This document shows positions 44,804-57,837 of a DNA stretch of 64,000 nucleotides, in pieces. The stretch comes from Branchiostoma belcheri (taxonomy: Eukaryota > Chordata > Leptocardii > Amphioxiformes > Branchiostomatidae). The stretch covers positions 249,145 to 313,144 of the forward strand of contig NW_017802780.1 of the NCBI RefSeq assembly GCF_001625305.1. Direction: 5' to 3'. Within the stretch, counting starts at the first letter, position 1; every line of letters begins with the position of its first letter. The translations under genes were made by a program, and so were the position numbers. A model generated the notes under the pieces. The model was not told the origin of the DNA, searched no databases, and saw only the letters and a program-made list of their open reading frames with translations.

Positions 44804-47029
44804 CTACAGACCTGCCCTCTTGAAGTTCCTACAGCCATAGCAGTCACAGTGGCCTTCCGTGCTGCCGCACCAGTACCCCGTGGAGCAGCATGGGTTTTCG
44901 CTGTCAGGGTCACACTCTGCAGGTTTACCGTTTTCTGCAGGGTAACACTGATGACCACAACGCAAGTCATCACGCCACTTTTTCTTAGAAGCCACTGCTC
45001 CTAGTAGAATAAATAGACATAATCATAAACTAACACTTTGAATAAAGATTATCTTTATCTCCCAGAATGTGATTCAATTACCGTTAAATTTAAGTTGAGG
45101 AACAAAAAGTATATTTAAAGTATTTTTTTCAATTTACTTCATATGTCACCGCAAACTAAGGCTCATGAGAGCCACTCAAAATGTTTTGGGTTACTGTACA
45201 GCCAGTGAACCTTAGACTTGAAAAATTAGAGACATCCAATGCGATTTCAAGTTGGCAAAGCTGAACATGAACTAAACAGTTAAATTATCTAACCCCATCC
45301 ACTAAACTTAAACTAGGGGTATGTAGCTTTCAACATCAAATGGGAATGGAAAAAGCATTTGACTCTGGAATTGGAACGTCATGACGACTTTCATCTATGG
45401 GCATACATTGAAAAGCAGCTCTTACCTGCCGAATGCGCTACCCAGCTGTTTAGTGGTGGAATAAATAAATTAAATTAAGACACAGTCTGTGCCAATATCC
45501 ATTGTAACTTCCTAGTACGTGCGATGCTGAACCACAGACAGAAATACAGACACACCGAATATACCACATCCGTTTGCGGAAGCCACAACCACAAGAGCTA
45601 AAGGAAATATTTTTGCTGAAAATGCCACACCTTTCTGAATGTATGCTGCGGATGCAGTAACTCCATTGGTGCTTACTTCCCGTTTAAGCCCAGTCGTTCC
45701 AGGCGGTAGAATCGTTGAGTGGGCGGACATGTTTGTTGTACGACCAGGGGTGTAGGTAGTGTCCACAGCAGGCTGACCAGGGGTGTAGGTAGTGTCCTCA
45801 GCAGGCTGACCCATGGTGTAGGCGGTGTCCACAGCAGGCTGACCAATGGTGTAGTTAGTGACCACAGCAGGGTGACCAATGGTGTAGGTATTGTCCACAG
45901 TAGGGTGACCAATGGTGTAGGTAGTGTCCACAGCTGGCTGTGTCGGCTACAGAAAGGAGAACATCTAGTCATTAGATGTAAAATGCATCATGACCAAAAC
46001 TGTTCATAATTTTGAAATATATAAGTTTAAGGAGTTAAATCAGACATAAAAATATCAGCAGAGCTTTCTGGGGCCTTTTTTAATTGTTTTGCGGGGATAA
46101 AAATTACATTCTTGTTCTTCTAAAGTAGTAAAACATGTTTCACAAGAGACATGCATACTCAGTTCAACTAGTGACGGAATAAAAGCAGACTACTTAATAT
46201 ATAGTCTTACCTTTTGAACGTATAACCAGGTTCCGACAATAACCATGGCCATAGCCAACATGGCAGCTATAATTACAGCAATGCAAATCCCAGTACTCTC
46301 TGAAATTAGGGAAAGAATAGGTTTTAGTTAAAATGACCATCAATGGAAAGGTAAAAAAAAACGTAAAGTGCAATATAAAAAGATGGTATAGCATAGGCAA
46401 GGAATGGCAATCAACTTTCAATACAAAATACTGAATTTAGATAACAACCAAAATTCGGAGATATTTTGAGCTTCTGTAAATGTCTGTTGTTTAGATTTGA
46501 TTATGGTAAGAAGGCTGGCATTTTTTAATTATTATTTTAATGGTTTCTTTAGATTTCTTTTGTGAATGTCCTTCCCTTTGTTTAAGCTTCATTTGAAGAC
46601 TATATTTAATTATGCTAATTACACTAACGTATTGAATAAATACTGATGTTAACCTTTGAGTAATTTACTATTACGAATCATAGTATTATCGCAGTGATTA
46701 TTAGTAAATGTCAATCATTATAGGCGCGTAAAAACAGCCTAAAAGATGATGTTAAGATGATATGAAGCTAAATTTGAACCTTAGAGAAGAAACTCACTGC
46801 GAGATACTTGTTGTGGTACGTTTCGCATATATGTTGAATTCTGGCCCCTGTATACGACAGCATATGGCTCCACATCAGCATCACCTTCTACCGTCCTGTC
46901 AGCATCAGTTTTAGATGGGTTACATTCTGCTTCATAGACCGGATTCGGGAACACATCCGAACGTATGCGCTTGGCGTTGTTTGCGTTGACCCTTGGTGTG
47001 ACGTCGGGGATAGTGATATCTTCAGACAT
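44804..47029 (-). CDS. Gene D: type II membrane protein with hevein-like module
   Basis: Exons 47029-46798, 46299-46211, 45946-45631, 45000-44804; 834 nt, 277 residues plus TAG. The start was set at MSEDIT because the intron-1 acceptor (TTTATGCAG, exon from 47043) lies downstream of the other in-frame ATG at 47059. Tail of 77 residues with NPVY and a further AVVY; helix about residues 81-103; stalk 108-212 with six repeats of DTTYTIGHPAV type, including NYT and NMS glycosylation sequons. Residues 213-277 are the hevein-like module (KKWRDDLRCG, AECDP, PCCSTGYWCG, HCDC), ending KRAGL. It has nine cysteines, one more than its paralogs (RCGHQCYP). No CTLD exon is seen downstream before the next gene, so the TAG is taken as the true stop. 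Probable cell-surface protein; chitin binding is a guess from the fold. Confidence 0.82.
45745..45938 (-). repeat. 33-bp coding minisatellite in gene D stalk
   Basis: Six copies; the unit has drifted to TYTIGHPAV, and one copy (VTNYTIGQPAV) creates an N-glycosylation sequon. Confidence 0.85.
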
Positions 47030-47342
47030 GTGTGATTGTTCTCCTGCATAAAGTTGCATAAAGGTGCAGCAAGCTAAATATATTTTTATGTCATTTCAGA
47101 GGTCCTAGGACTCATTTGTATTTGCGCATATGTAAATGCTTTGCTTTGTGGCCATTCTTCGGTCACAGATAATGCATACGCAAAGACTGCAAGGTGAATC
47201 CGAAATTTTGTATTTATTTGCTTAAGAAATCTTTAAATACACTTGAATACGGAGAGTGGACGTTAAGATGAACTGTTGGCTTTTTGATAATGGATAGTGT
47301 TGTCCGTAAATAGTTTCATCAGCTTGGTAAGTCACTGAGTAA

Positions 47343-47548
47343 AGATACTCTTTTTACACAACCAAGTCTTTTATTCAGCCGACGTTTTGATGACTGTACA
47401 TGTCTGTGTCCTTCCTCTGGGCAATTCTGACTGGTTCACATTGCACTGCAGCACAGATGTCCCTGCTACAGAAGCCCTGAGGGAGGTGACCAGACGGTCA
47501 TCAATACATAGGCTGAATAAAAGACTTGGTTGTGTAAAAAGTGTCTCT
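47343..47548. mobile_element. 206-bp inverted-repeat element
   Basis: 38-bp arms 47343-47380 and 47511-47548 (CACAACCAAGTCTTTTATTC and its inverse) with one or two mismatches, extended inward by GATGAC/GTCATC. TGGATAGT occurs at 47291-47298 and again at 47548-47555 and could be an 8-bp target duplication, but the left copy is 44 bp outside the arm. Confidence 0.65.
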
Positions 47549-47796
47549 GGATAGTATGGTGAAGAGTGATACTACATCCCTCTTAGTGACCGTTAAATAT
47601 TACCACGGACACGGATAGTAGTATGAAATTTCATGGCAAAAAATTGTCAGTACATATTTAGTAAATATGCTGCTACATGAAGGTGAGCTTTTGTGACCAG
47701 AAATTTTACAAAGTTGGATTTACGTCTTTTTTGCCTTTTTTTACATATGATTCAATACAAAGGACCAACTGTAGCATCTCCCCTGTAGTGACAATA

Positions 47797-47879
47797 AGAC
47801 GTCTGCGGAGGCGGTTCTCGGAGGCGGTTTGTCACCTTTAGAATCTTCCTCAGCTGCACAGACAATACAGTACTTGGTC
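47797..47879 (-). promoter_or_regulatory. Conserved intron-1 block, gene D
   Basis: Copy of the block with the core changed to GAATCTTCCTC; flanking G-rich boxes kept. Confidence 0.5.
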
Positions 47880-50003
47880 CTGATTAAATAGGAGCAGACC
47901 AAACATGTCTACCATAAATCATAGTGAAATATGCTTGTATGGTGTGTAAACGTCTTCATATAAGATCTCCATATCGGCGATGCACGTTGTTTTAACATGA
48001 GACAAGTGTAATTACAAGTTCTGATCAAGTATGTATGCAGATGTAATATATGCAGTCCTGACGTCAAACCACGACCGCGCTCTAAGGCAATCATATCGCT
48101 ACAATTATGAGTCTGGTTGTCCCCAAAATCACTCCAAAATATTTTTTTTTTTGCTTCTGAAAATATGAAAAATTAGGCTGACTTCATCTTAGTTTTTTGC
48201 ACACTCCTTTGGCCCCCATTCTGTGGCTATGCAGTCATAAAGTCCATGGATTCTGTAGTTTTCAAATGCTTACTTTAGATACAGGTTTTCATGAAAGCTT
48301 GCAGTTCAGTATTCGTCGGTACGATAACCACCCCCGACATACGTGTAACACATCAGGTCTAGCTTACAGTTTGTAAAATGATGAGAGCAAACTGGCCAAT
48401 TGTTACATTTTTATTTAGGCTACACAGACTTAGTTTTATGGATGACATCCACTGGCACATTGATTTTTGCTTGTTCTAAGAAAATCACCTCCGAGGAGGC
48501 TCTAGGCTGGGTGCCATCCTCCATGGGTAGTCCATGGTAACCAGCGACATTAGGGAGTCGGCGGTAACTACGGAGGACGGCATCCAGGTTGCCAAAGCTC
48601 CACGGAACTCAAGAAATCAGTACAGTGCCGACTCGTAAATGCCGCAAGAGGCCAGCATGTGCCGGCTTGTCGCAAAAGTCGGCATATGTACTACGACTGT
48701 TATTCAAAATACCAGCTTTGTATTCCTCTGTTATAGCTGCACTATTTTGCCGGATGTTTTTTTTTATCGGCCGCGAGCACTAGTTTGGTGGTCTTCGGAG
48801 ATGTCGTTTTTAAGACGGTGTTACCTTTTTTTTATTTGCAAATTCGACATGGACAATACAAGACATGGTGATGAGGTACTCTAGCTATAGCTAATTTTAG
48901 CCTCACCATCAAACATAGAATACAATTACAGTACATAACAAAAAACAGAGAACAGCAAGTGGGTGGGATGGGTCGTTAAGTAGTACAAAGAAATATTTAG
49001 TAGGCTATATAATAAATCAATCAAGTACAAACCGTTTGGTGTCAACAACATACGTTTGAGTGGTTAGCAAGATATTACAGTTTGTATCATAGTATAAATC
49101 AGGTAATCCTCTAAGTAAAATATCACATAACAATTGTTCAGACATATTGAAAGGTGTTACCTTAGCTTGAAATAAAAACAGTTTAAGACATTCGTGATTA
49201 AAAGGATAGTCTTTTCCCTTCCATCTGATCTTGAAGTAAGGATTCTGCTATGTTATAGATAGACCATGGACCAGGCGAGTTTACTGGGAATCAGTGTTCC
49301 TCCGCCCACAAGGGGACTGCCTTACTCCCGAGGCGATAGCCCATGGTCTATCTGATTTAGAAAATGACCATTTCCCCGAAGTTTTCTTTCAAACTTCAAT
49401 ATCAGTTTCTCTTGTTCAATTACAGTTCTTTTTGTTAAATTTTAGTTTCAATACAGCATTTGTCTTTAAGAAAGCTGGTCTGTGTTTCAATCCTCTTGTC
49501 CCTTGGGTGATTAGTGTACACAGAGGGAGAACCTGGTACCAATTAAAACCCAAAAAGTGTGGTACTAACAATAAAAGTGTGGTACTTACTAAAAAGTTTG
49601 GTACTAATTTTATTTAAATGAGTACCACACTTTTTGGATAGTACCACGCTTTTTTGCATTATGGGGATATAGACACAGAAAACGAAGGGCTCTTATTGGC
49701 TGAGGGGTAATGGCAATGTTCTAATGTACGATAACATAACTCAGTAATAAGTGGCGATCTGTATTAATAGTAGGTATTTTATTGCCTTTACTTAATTAAA
49801 TTTTTGTCCCTATAATTCGTTTTAGATATACATAATAAATGGTGCATAATATATTTCCAGTGTAATTCCCTGTGCGAGTGAAAGCGAGCACTGTGAGACT
49901 GTAAAAGTGAAATGAACCAATCACTACCACTACTAGATGATTTAAAAATACAATAGATTCGGTTAAGGAAGTTAACTAAAAAAATCAACAAAATTGTACT
50001 CAC

Positions 50004-50170
50004 AGTAAGACTTTTAAGACGGAGATTCACAGCTAGCCCGTGTAGCTTTATTAGAATTTTATCAGCCCTCTACTGCACGACTGCTGGTGCTATTGTTGGT
50101 TCTAGGTAGATGTTCAATCAAAGAGTCACCAGACTGAACTGAATTATTCAAACCTTGAGACGAACCGTTC
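50004..50170 (-). other. Gene D non-coding exon 1 (5' UTR), 5' end approximate
   Basis: Paralogous block with donor ACT|GTGAGTA at 50004. A 77-codon ORF runs through it and partly matches an ORF in the E copy (SSQGLNNSVQS, SSRAVEG). It stops before the donor, so it would at most be an upstream ORF. Confidence 0.55.
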
Positions 50171-50174
50171 GGCG

Positions 50175-53100
50175 GTTGGCAGACGCACGAATCTGTGGTC
50201 TCTTGCTGCTTTTTTAGCAAATTCGTAAAAAAGATCTTGCAAATAGCGTATATGTAGAGTATAGAATGATATATAGGTTTCCTTAACAATAACACAAAAT
50301 ACAGAATGTTTTTATATCAAAAATAGGAGCCCTATTCGTTTAAAAACTGTTTTCTTGAACTTTTTCTAGCACGTTTTAATCAGACGAATGAAAAGTCAGG
50401 TTCCTGAATAGTTATCAGACCACCACGTTGCGTAAGATAACGTCTGTTTCTTAGGGCTACGTCAATCTTTTCCCTTTTCTCTTTTTTTTGCCCGAGTAAT
50501 ATTGAAACAACTCATTCTAGCAGTGACAGGATTTTAATGGATTTTCATGTGTGATTTTAGAATGAACAGTCAATTGTCTTTAATAGAGAATTTGTTTCGT
50601 TTTAAAAATTATAGACTTTTAGGCACCTCATCCAATGTCATGCTTTCAGGTTTCATGATTAGTATCTGTGCTTGTTGGTCGTAGCAAGTTAAGTAAGGAT
50701 TCCTGAATAAGCATATATGCCAACGCCAAGCTCAAAGTAATTACTTTTCCACAAAATTAGTCTGTCCGTACAGAAAAAGCGATATTGCAGTGCCTTCTAT
50801 AACTTTTTTTTCAGAAGCATCACAGGATTTTAGTTACATTCATATATCTTTGACTGACAAAGAAGGTGGGTGGTTGAATGTGGTTGGTAGTTGGGTCATA
50901 ACAACAACAGTTCTGAAGGCTTAGGGATGTCTTTAAACACGTTCAAAGTTAAAAGGTTCGATCCAACACAAAGAAATATCTCACTTGAGCTTTCGACAAG
51001 TCTACCTGGAGAAGACTGACCCAGTGAGGCTTTTCACTTGGCTTCTTTGAAGTTTGGTGCGATGTCAACACTGGGTAAAAGGTATCTGGTACACAATGCG
51101 GGCCACCGTCGTGGTACAAAAATATTTGGTTAATGGATCATCATAATTTGTAAAAACAACATCACATAGTTGCATTAATAACCAACTTTTAGATTCGTTT
51201 GTCCAATATGCAACATGCCTGCGTATAGGACCACTTCCGTGAACAGGTCTGTTTCCTAAATCTATGGAATTGAAAATAATCAATCTTAAAATACGTTAAG
51301 ATGTTTATCAATCAGAAAATACGTTATCGTCTAGCTTGGATGCCGTTCTAGTCTGTTTGCATGTTTTTTTTTTTTATTATTATCTCGCTATTGTAAGCTA
51401 GGGTTTCGTTGGATTATTTAGGTTGGAATTTTGGGGCAATTTTTGATTTTCAATGGCTGAGGCCAACCCCTTATGAATCCTAAACAACTTTGTTTGATCA
51501 ACTAAATAGTTCAAAGGGTTTAGTGCCATTGTGGCGCCATTTATGCAAATTTTTATACTGAAAATGTCCAGTAGAGTGATCCATTTTCGAATGTAGTAGG
51601 GCAAATTTGCCATATTCATTCAAAACTCGTTTAGTGAACGTACAAATTAAGGACCCGAGCCTTTTTTCCCATCAGACGAATAAAATGACACAAGGTTCCA
51701 GAATAATTATCAGACCACCACGTTAAGTGACGTTAAGTATAATGCTTAGTGCTACCTCGCCAAATGAAAAGAGTTTTGTCGTATATATGAGCCATCTTTT
51801 AAACCTGCCCAAGCATTTTTTTATAATAAGATGAATGGGATATCATGATCCGGAATAGTTATCAGACCACCACGTTACGTAAGGTATTGTCTTATTCTAA
51901 TGGCTCCGTCTATGCCTTTGTACAATTATTTTCTTACAGAATTTTATTTTTGCAAAGGGGTTATTTTGTAACTGCTCATTTTGTTGTGTGTTTTTGTGGT
52001 GGGTGTTTTTGGACAGGGATGATTTTAGACTGATTAGTCTTTTTTTTATACGGGGAGAAGGCTAAAAGGTGAAATATTCCATACAAACGCAGACCCACCC
52101 CTATATAATTCTTAAATTACTTTTAAAAATGAATGGCCACCTTATTGTGAAGAGGACAGTGTATTCTTTCTATATTATTACAACTGCGTTGGTGTTATTG
52201 TGACATTGTTAATTGGCAAAAACGGCCTAAAAGAGTAAATCTTTTTAAACTTTAAATCCCTTCACAACAGAAAATGTGTCATATAGAATCTGCTAACTTT
52301 AAGGTATTTGTGTCCGTGGCAACAGCAACAACGTCGAAAAATGTCATCAATGACTTCTCACATATTAAAGCTACCAGCGCCTTGAATCGGCAACATTGCT
52401 CAAAATAGCATCCGTCATGAAGCAAACATCATTAAAGTTGGGTTAAATTACATAACACGCCATTTATGCAGATAGAAAATATGCTTTAACAATAAAACAT
52501 GAAATGTAAATTGTAAATTAATGAAATATGCCTATTACGTCGCTTTGTTAATAACCCTAAAAAGTGATATAGCTTCTTTAGTATTTTACATTTGTTTCCA
52601 AATTAACTTTATTTTAGAAATTTTTTGGTTCAAGCATAAGCCGTTCAGACTGTTATATCACATTGTACCATACATAAAAGACGCCCAAAAAATTAATGCT
52701 ACCAGCTTGGATCAACATCTTGAATAGGCAATGTTGATCAAATTAGCATTTAAAATAAATGTTAAACTTAAATTGAATTGTGTACTACGTCATTTACGTA
52801 ACCAAGAATGGTTTAAGAGGAAAACATAGAAAATGACAAATTAAATTATTCCTAAACAAATTCTGAAGAATACAGATTACTTTGTTGTTCTAGGTTAACT
52901 TCTAGGTAAGTTGTGCTGATGGATAAGCAAATAATCATTAAATCAAGATTAAGAATGAAATAAGCTCAAAATTGATGTTCGTAACGTAGCACCTTACATA
53001 CAAATAAATGAACTAAGTTAAAAATGAATAAAGCAACATTTCAATGAGGGAAGTGGAAATCGGAAAGAAATGTAGGTGATTTTTGACATTACTTAAGCTA

Positions 53101-54698
53101 ATTATTGTTGTAAAACTATTTCCAATATTTTACACATTTGTATTTTACACCTATTTGGGCAAGAAACAAGAAATCAGAGATTCCAAATCCCCGGAAAGTA
53201 ACGCATGATGATCACAACACTACTGAGATTTCTAGATATCATAAAAATATCAATGTGTATTACTTAAAGATACAGCATTATTACAATACAGGATCCCCCC
53301 CCCTCCTTTCTGCAAGTGGTGTATCGTCCACAGCGTTGTCATCCAGCGACGTCACCCTACGCTGTCACCGTGCCGTCACCATGTGGCTTCACCCTGTCCA
53401 AAACCAGCCTGATAGCAAACAGAGGGCGATAGGTCATTATTTGCATAATTGGTATTTGTTAATGTTCCACCTACCATAGTTTGAATATATTACATGTATA
53501 TAAGCACTACCATATAAAACACTCTAACTATAGAATTTGATTGATTCTTAACTCTTTATTTGCATGATATGCATTTAATTATTATTTTTTATTTATTTAT
53601 TGAAAATAATTAACTATTCATTTACATAATATGCATTTAATTATGGACATCTCTCCCTTATCTACCTATATACAAAAAATTATAAAAATACATTATTCCT
53701 ATCTGGACTTATCGGCTTTAAAAGATTTGACCAGAAAGTAACCTGCAGTTCCAGAACAAGCCACCAGGAGGGCCAAACCCACACCACTTATTCCTGACAG
53801 AAAAGGCTATCTGTCACCAAAAAGTCAAGACCATAGCATGTTCAGGACAAAAGATGAAAAAAAACGGAAAGTCTGATACAATATCAAGGTCGGCCACCTA
53901 GAGGACCATTGACCTTTGTATTCCTAAGGCCTATCTACATTTTGGAAACACACACAGACAGACAAACAGACAGACGCGCCAAAAACAATACCCCAATTTT
54001 TCACAGAGGTAAAAAATAGTAGAACACGGTGAATTTTGGCACCCTCTATATATCACAGCAATTCAAACCATGAATGTTAAACCATCACCCGCAACACGGT
54101 AGTGTCCAGAGGGCGTCCAAATATTTTATTTCGACAATCGAAAACACAGATACAAAAAAAAAAAAACATCCGCATCAACTGGACCCCAAGAGCACATCAT
54201 ATACGGGGTGAACCTTTTCTTCAGCAACGTATAGCTTATGCGTACATCTTTGTTATCTCTATAACAACATATGGAGTTATGATCTTCTATTTAACCCTAT
54301 CCAGACTGGTGGGTGGGCTAAAAGTTCCCGCACCAACGGAATACCCTGTGTTGTATTTCATTTATGCCATACACACCCAGGAAAACGCGCCTTTAAATGC
54401 GAAATGACCTAAAATTTGATGTGCCTAAACCAAAAAAAAAAAAAAAAATTCAACAACATCAATTCCAACAAATTTTGTGTTCGAATTTTCGGAAGCGGTG
54501 CAATAATACCGATAGTTTTGGATATTTAGTTGTGTGTACTAGTTTGTAATCTTGTGTGAATGTCTGTAGCAGGAATGTACGCGTTTGAGTGTATGTGTTT
54601 AAAAATTGTGTATGTATGTATGTATGCATGCGTGTGTCTGTGCGTATTTATATGTTTCCTTTTTGTGTGAATTTGCGCGCACGCTTATGTTGAACCAG
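50175..54698. other. Gene D upstream region and gene E 3' flank
   Basis: No gene found. 50560-51300 is paralogous to 59350-60140 upstream of E, 51600-53480 to C upstream DNA. 53690-54000 is an inverted copy of the family-2 repeat. 54420-54450 is an A-tract. Confidence 0.65.
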
Positions 54699-56845
54699 CT
54701 ACAGACCTTTATTTTTCCTGTAGTCCACACAGCCCCGGCAGTTACAGTGGCCTGCCGTCTTGCCACACCAGTATCCCGTGGAGCAGCATGGGATTACGCC
54801 CTCGGGGTCACATTCGGCAGGTTTACCGTTTTCTGCAAGGTAACGCGAGCCACAGCGCGAGTCATCACGCCACTTTTTCTTAGGAGCTACTGGTCCTAGT
54901 AGAAAAAATAGACATAACCATAAACTGACACTTTAAATGAAAATCAACTTTACCTACCAGAATGTGATTCAATTACGTTAAATTTAAGATACGGAACACA
55001 AAGTATATTCAAAGTAATTAAAAACATCCAATGCGATTTCAACTTGGCAAAACAAAACATAAAACTAAACAGTTAAACTATCCAACCCCCTTCATTAAAT
55101 TAAACTAATTATATATGTGTCTGTAGCTCAACATCAAATGGGAATGGAATAGCGTTATGGAGCGTCATGACGACTTTGATTTATAGACAAGTTTTTGTTT
55201 TGACGCACCATATTTTATTTGACTGTTGTGCACCCTTTGTTGCTAACTATATTTATAGGTAATCATGTCCTGTGTTAATGTGCGCTGGGCTTCATCGGAA
55301 TGCGCTACCAAGCCGTTTAGTGATGATATAAATAAATCAAATAAAGACACATTTTGTGATCTTACCAATATCCCTTGCAAGTACATGGGATGCTGAACAA
55401 CGACAACAGACATAAAGACAGGCACACCGAATATACCACATCCGAAGGCGGAAGCCACTGCCACAAGAGCTAAATGAAATATTTTCGCTGAAAATTCCAC
55501 ACCTTTCTGAACGGTTGATACCGGTGCAGTAGCTCCATTGGTGCTTACTTCCCGTTCAGGCCTGGTCGTCCCAGGCGGTAGAATCGTTGAGTCGGCGGAC
55601 ATATTTGTTGTACGACCAGGGGTGTAGGTAGTGTCCACAGCAGGCTGACCCATGGTGTAGGCGGTGTCCACAGCAGGCTGACCAATGGTGTAGTTAGTGA
55701 CCACAGCAGGCTGACCAATGGTGTAGTTAGTGACCACAGCAGGCTGACCAATGGTGTAGTTAGTGTCCACAGCAGGCTGACCAGGGATGTAGGCAGTGTC
55801 TACAACTTCCTGCGTCGGCTAAAGATAGGAGAACATCTAGTCATTAGATGTATAAATCATCATGACCAAAACTGATGATGATTTTAAATTGTACAAGTTG
55901 AATGAGTTGACAGAAATGTCAGCAGAGCTCTCTCGGGCCTATTTCAAATTGTTTTGCGGGATAAACAATTACATTCTTGTTCTTCTAAAGTAGTAAAACA
56001 TGTTTCACAAGAGACATACATACTAAGTACAACTTTTAACGGGATGAAAGAACACTAACTGAAATATAGTCTTACCTTTTGAACGTATAACCAGATACCG
56101 GCAATTAGCATGACCATGGCCAACATGGCAGCTATAATCACAGCAATGCAAATCCCAGTACTCTCTGAAATTAGGGAAAGAATATTTGGTTTCAGTTAAA
56201 ATGACCACCAATGGAAATGTGTAATAACGTAAAATGCAATATCATGGGATGGTAAAGCGTAGGCAAGAAATGGCCATCAACTTTCAACACATTTAGATAA
56301 TAAATTAATAATAAATTTCGATAACAACCAGAATTCGGAGATGTCATACCTCATATGAAATTTTTTTAACTTTTGGAAATGACTGTTGTTGAGATTTTCC
56401 TTATAGATTATAGTAAGAAGGCTGGCTTTAGTATAATTTTTTAACGCTTTCTGCTCAACATATATCTAATTTGTGAAATTCCTTTCCATTGTTAAAGTTT
56501 CTAAACTTTTAAATTAATTACGCTAATTACATTAACGTATTGAATAAATAGTGATGTTAACCTTTGAATATAACATACACATGTCACCAGCATAAAATTC
56601 CCATTATTTACTATGAACTAATCATAGTATTATCGCAGTGAATATTGGTAAAAGGTATTCGTCAACCATTATAAGCGCGTCATACCATACGCAAGATTAT
56701 ATGAAGCTAAATTTTAACACAAGTAAAGAGACTCACTGCAAGATGCTTGTTGTGGTGCTCGATTCTGGCCCCTGTAAACGGCAGCGTTTGGCTTGTCGTT
56801 TTCGTTGACACTTGGTGTGACGTCGGGGGTGGTGATGTCAGACAT
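54699..56845 (-). CDS. Gene E: short-tailed type II protein with hevein-like module
   Basis: Exons 56845-56737, 56164-56076, 55818-55503, 54895-54699; 711 nt, 236 residues plus TAG. The cytosolic tail is only 36 residues (MSDITTPDVTP start). Compared with gene D an in-frame block of about 40 codons is missing, taking the NPxY motif with it. Helix about residues 40-62; stalk 67-171 with six 11-residue repeats, three of them NYTIGQP sequon versions; hevein-like module 172-236 (KKWRDDSRCG, AECDP, PCCSTGYWCG, HCNC, CVDYR), eight cysteines, ending NKGL. No downstream CTLD. Most similar to gene D, so probably a recent pair. Without NPxY it may be internalised differently; this is inference. Confidence 0.82.
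55612..55812 (-). repeat. 33-bp coding minisatellite in gene E stalk
   Basis: Six copies, including three adjacent NYTIGQPAV units with N-x-T sequons. Two of these are near-identical, suggesting recent homogenisation. Confidence 0.85.
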
Positions 56846-57014
56846 GTTTATTTGTTGTTCTGCATAAAGATACAGGAAGCTAAATGTATTATTATGTCAT
56901 TACAGAGTTCCTAGCACACATTTGTAGTTGTAAATCCTTTACTTTGTGGCCATTCTTCGGCAGAAGAACGGACTTTTACATCAATGTAGCTATAGTATGA
57001 AGTGATGTTTCATG

Positions 57015-57475
57015 TTTAAACCAAAATTTACTGATTTTTCGAAAAAAACTTCCTGTCATAAACCCGTTGCCTTGGCAACACAAAAAAAATCATTAACTTA
57101 TCTAACCAATATGAATTTTTTCCAGATACATTTCAGAAAAGGTCATCAAATTTGATGGTTCTACCACAGGCCTTTTAGGCGCTATTTAAGATTAAAGTTA
57201 GTGCCGGCCTCAGAATACCACTTGGTCTGAAAATGGTTTTAAAAATCGGGTATTTCTTTTTTTTCTTTTCTTCACAAAAAAAAAAGAAAAATGTCAACAT
57301 GTATGATTTTTGTACGTAATGTGGACTCAGAGGTTCCCACATCAGTTTGCAAAACAATTGAGCTGGTAGCATGTTGATAATTTCTGAAAATTAGCAAAAA
57401 ACTGCTCTGGGGTCCGCGCGGACCGTCAGGTGTAACAGATTGATCAGTCTGGAAAGGTATACTGTTGAGGGTTAA
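57015..57475. mobile_element. TTAA-flanked nonautonomous transposon, truncated second copy
   Basis: Inverse orientation to 28364-29347. Its terminus ends ACTGTTGAGGGTTAA at 57475, with the subterminal GGGGTCCGCGCGGACC palindrome at 57410-57426. Similarity covers about the first 460 bp of the full element, then stops within a GTTTAAACAT region. Confidence 0.8.
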
Positions 57476-57837
57476 ATATTGTAACACACTGCTATAATAC
57501 AATTTTTATAACACAGACAGCCTGTATCACAAAAATGAAACAAAAGACTGTGGGTATTTACCTTTATGCCAATTTTTAAGTTATTTTCCAAAAATGAAGG
57601 AGTTGAATCAATTTAAACAAATGGCAGGAGGAGAAGGAGGGGGAAGAGAAGAAAAGAAACATGGGGAAAAATAATATGTCTTCATTTCATAGTGGTGAAG
57701 CCATAAATATGCTACCACATGAAGGTGAGTTTTTGTGACCAGAAATTCTGCAAAATGGTATATACGTCTTCTTTGCCTCTTTTACATATGATTTGATTCA
57801 AAGACCAACTATGGCATCTCCCCTGTACTGACGTTAA

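Larger units (their letters stand above)
47044..50003 (-). other. Gene D intron 1
   Basis: 3 kb. Contains the inverted-repeat element 47343-47548, the conserved block 47797-47879, and about 1.4 kb of unit-specific sequence (48400-49800) with two small imperfect hairpins (48508-48595; 49255-49351, arms GATAGACCATGG/CCATGGTCTATC). Confidence 0.65.

Noticed and set aside
45740..45940. CRISPR-like regular repeats
   Set aside because: The units are contiguous 33-bp coding repeats without spacers, in a eukaryotic membrane-protein exon.
47030..47059. Upstream ATG (MQLYAGEQSH) as the start of gene D
   Set aside because: It lies across the intron-1 acceptor at 47044-47046, so it would be intronic in spliced mRNA; A, B, C and E start at the matching downstream ATG.
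48589..49617. Several 60-110 codon plus-strand frames in gene D intron 1
   Set aside because: No recognisable domain, no similarity between units and composition typical of non-coding DNA.
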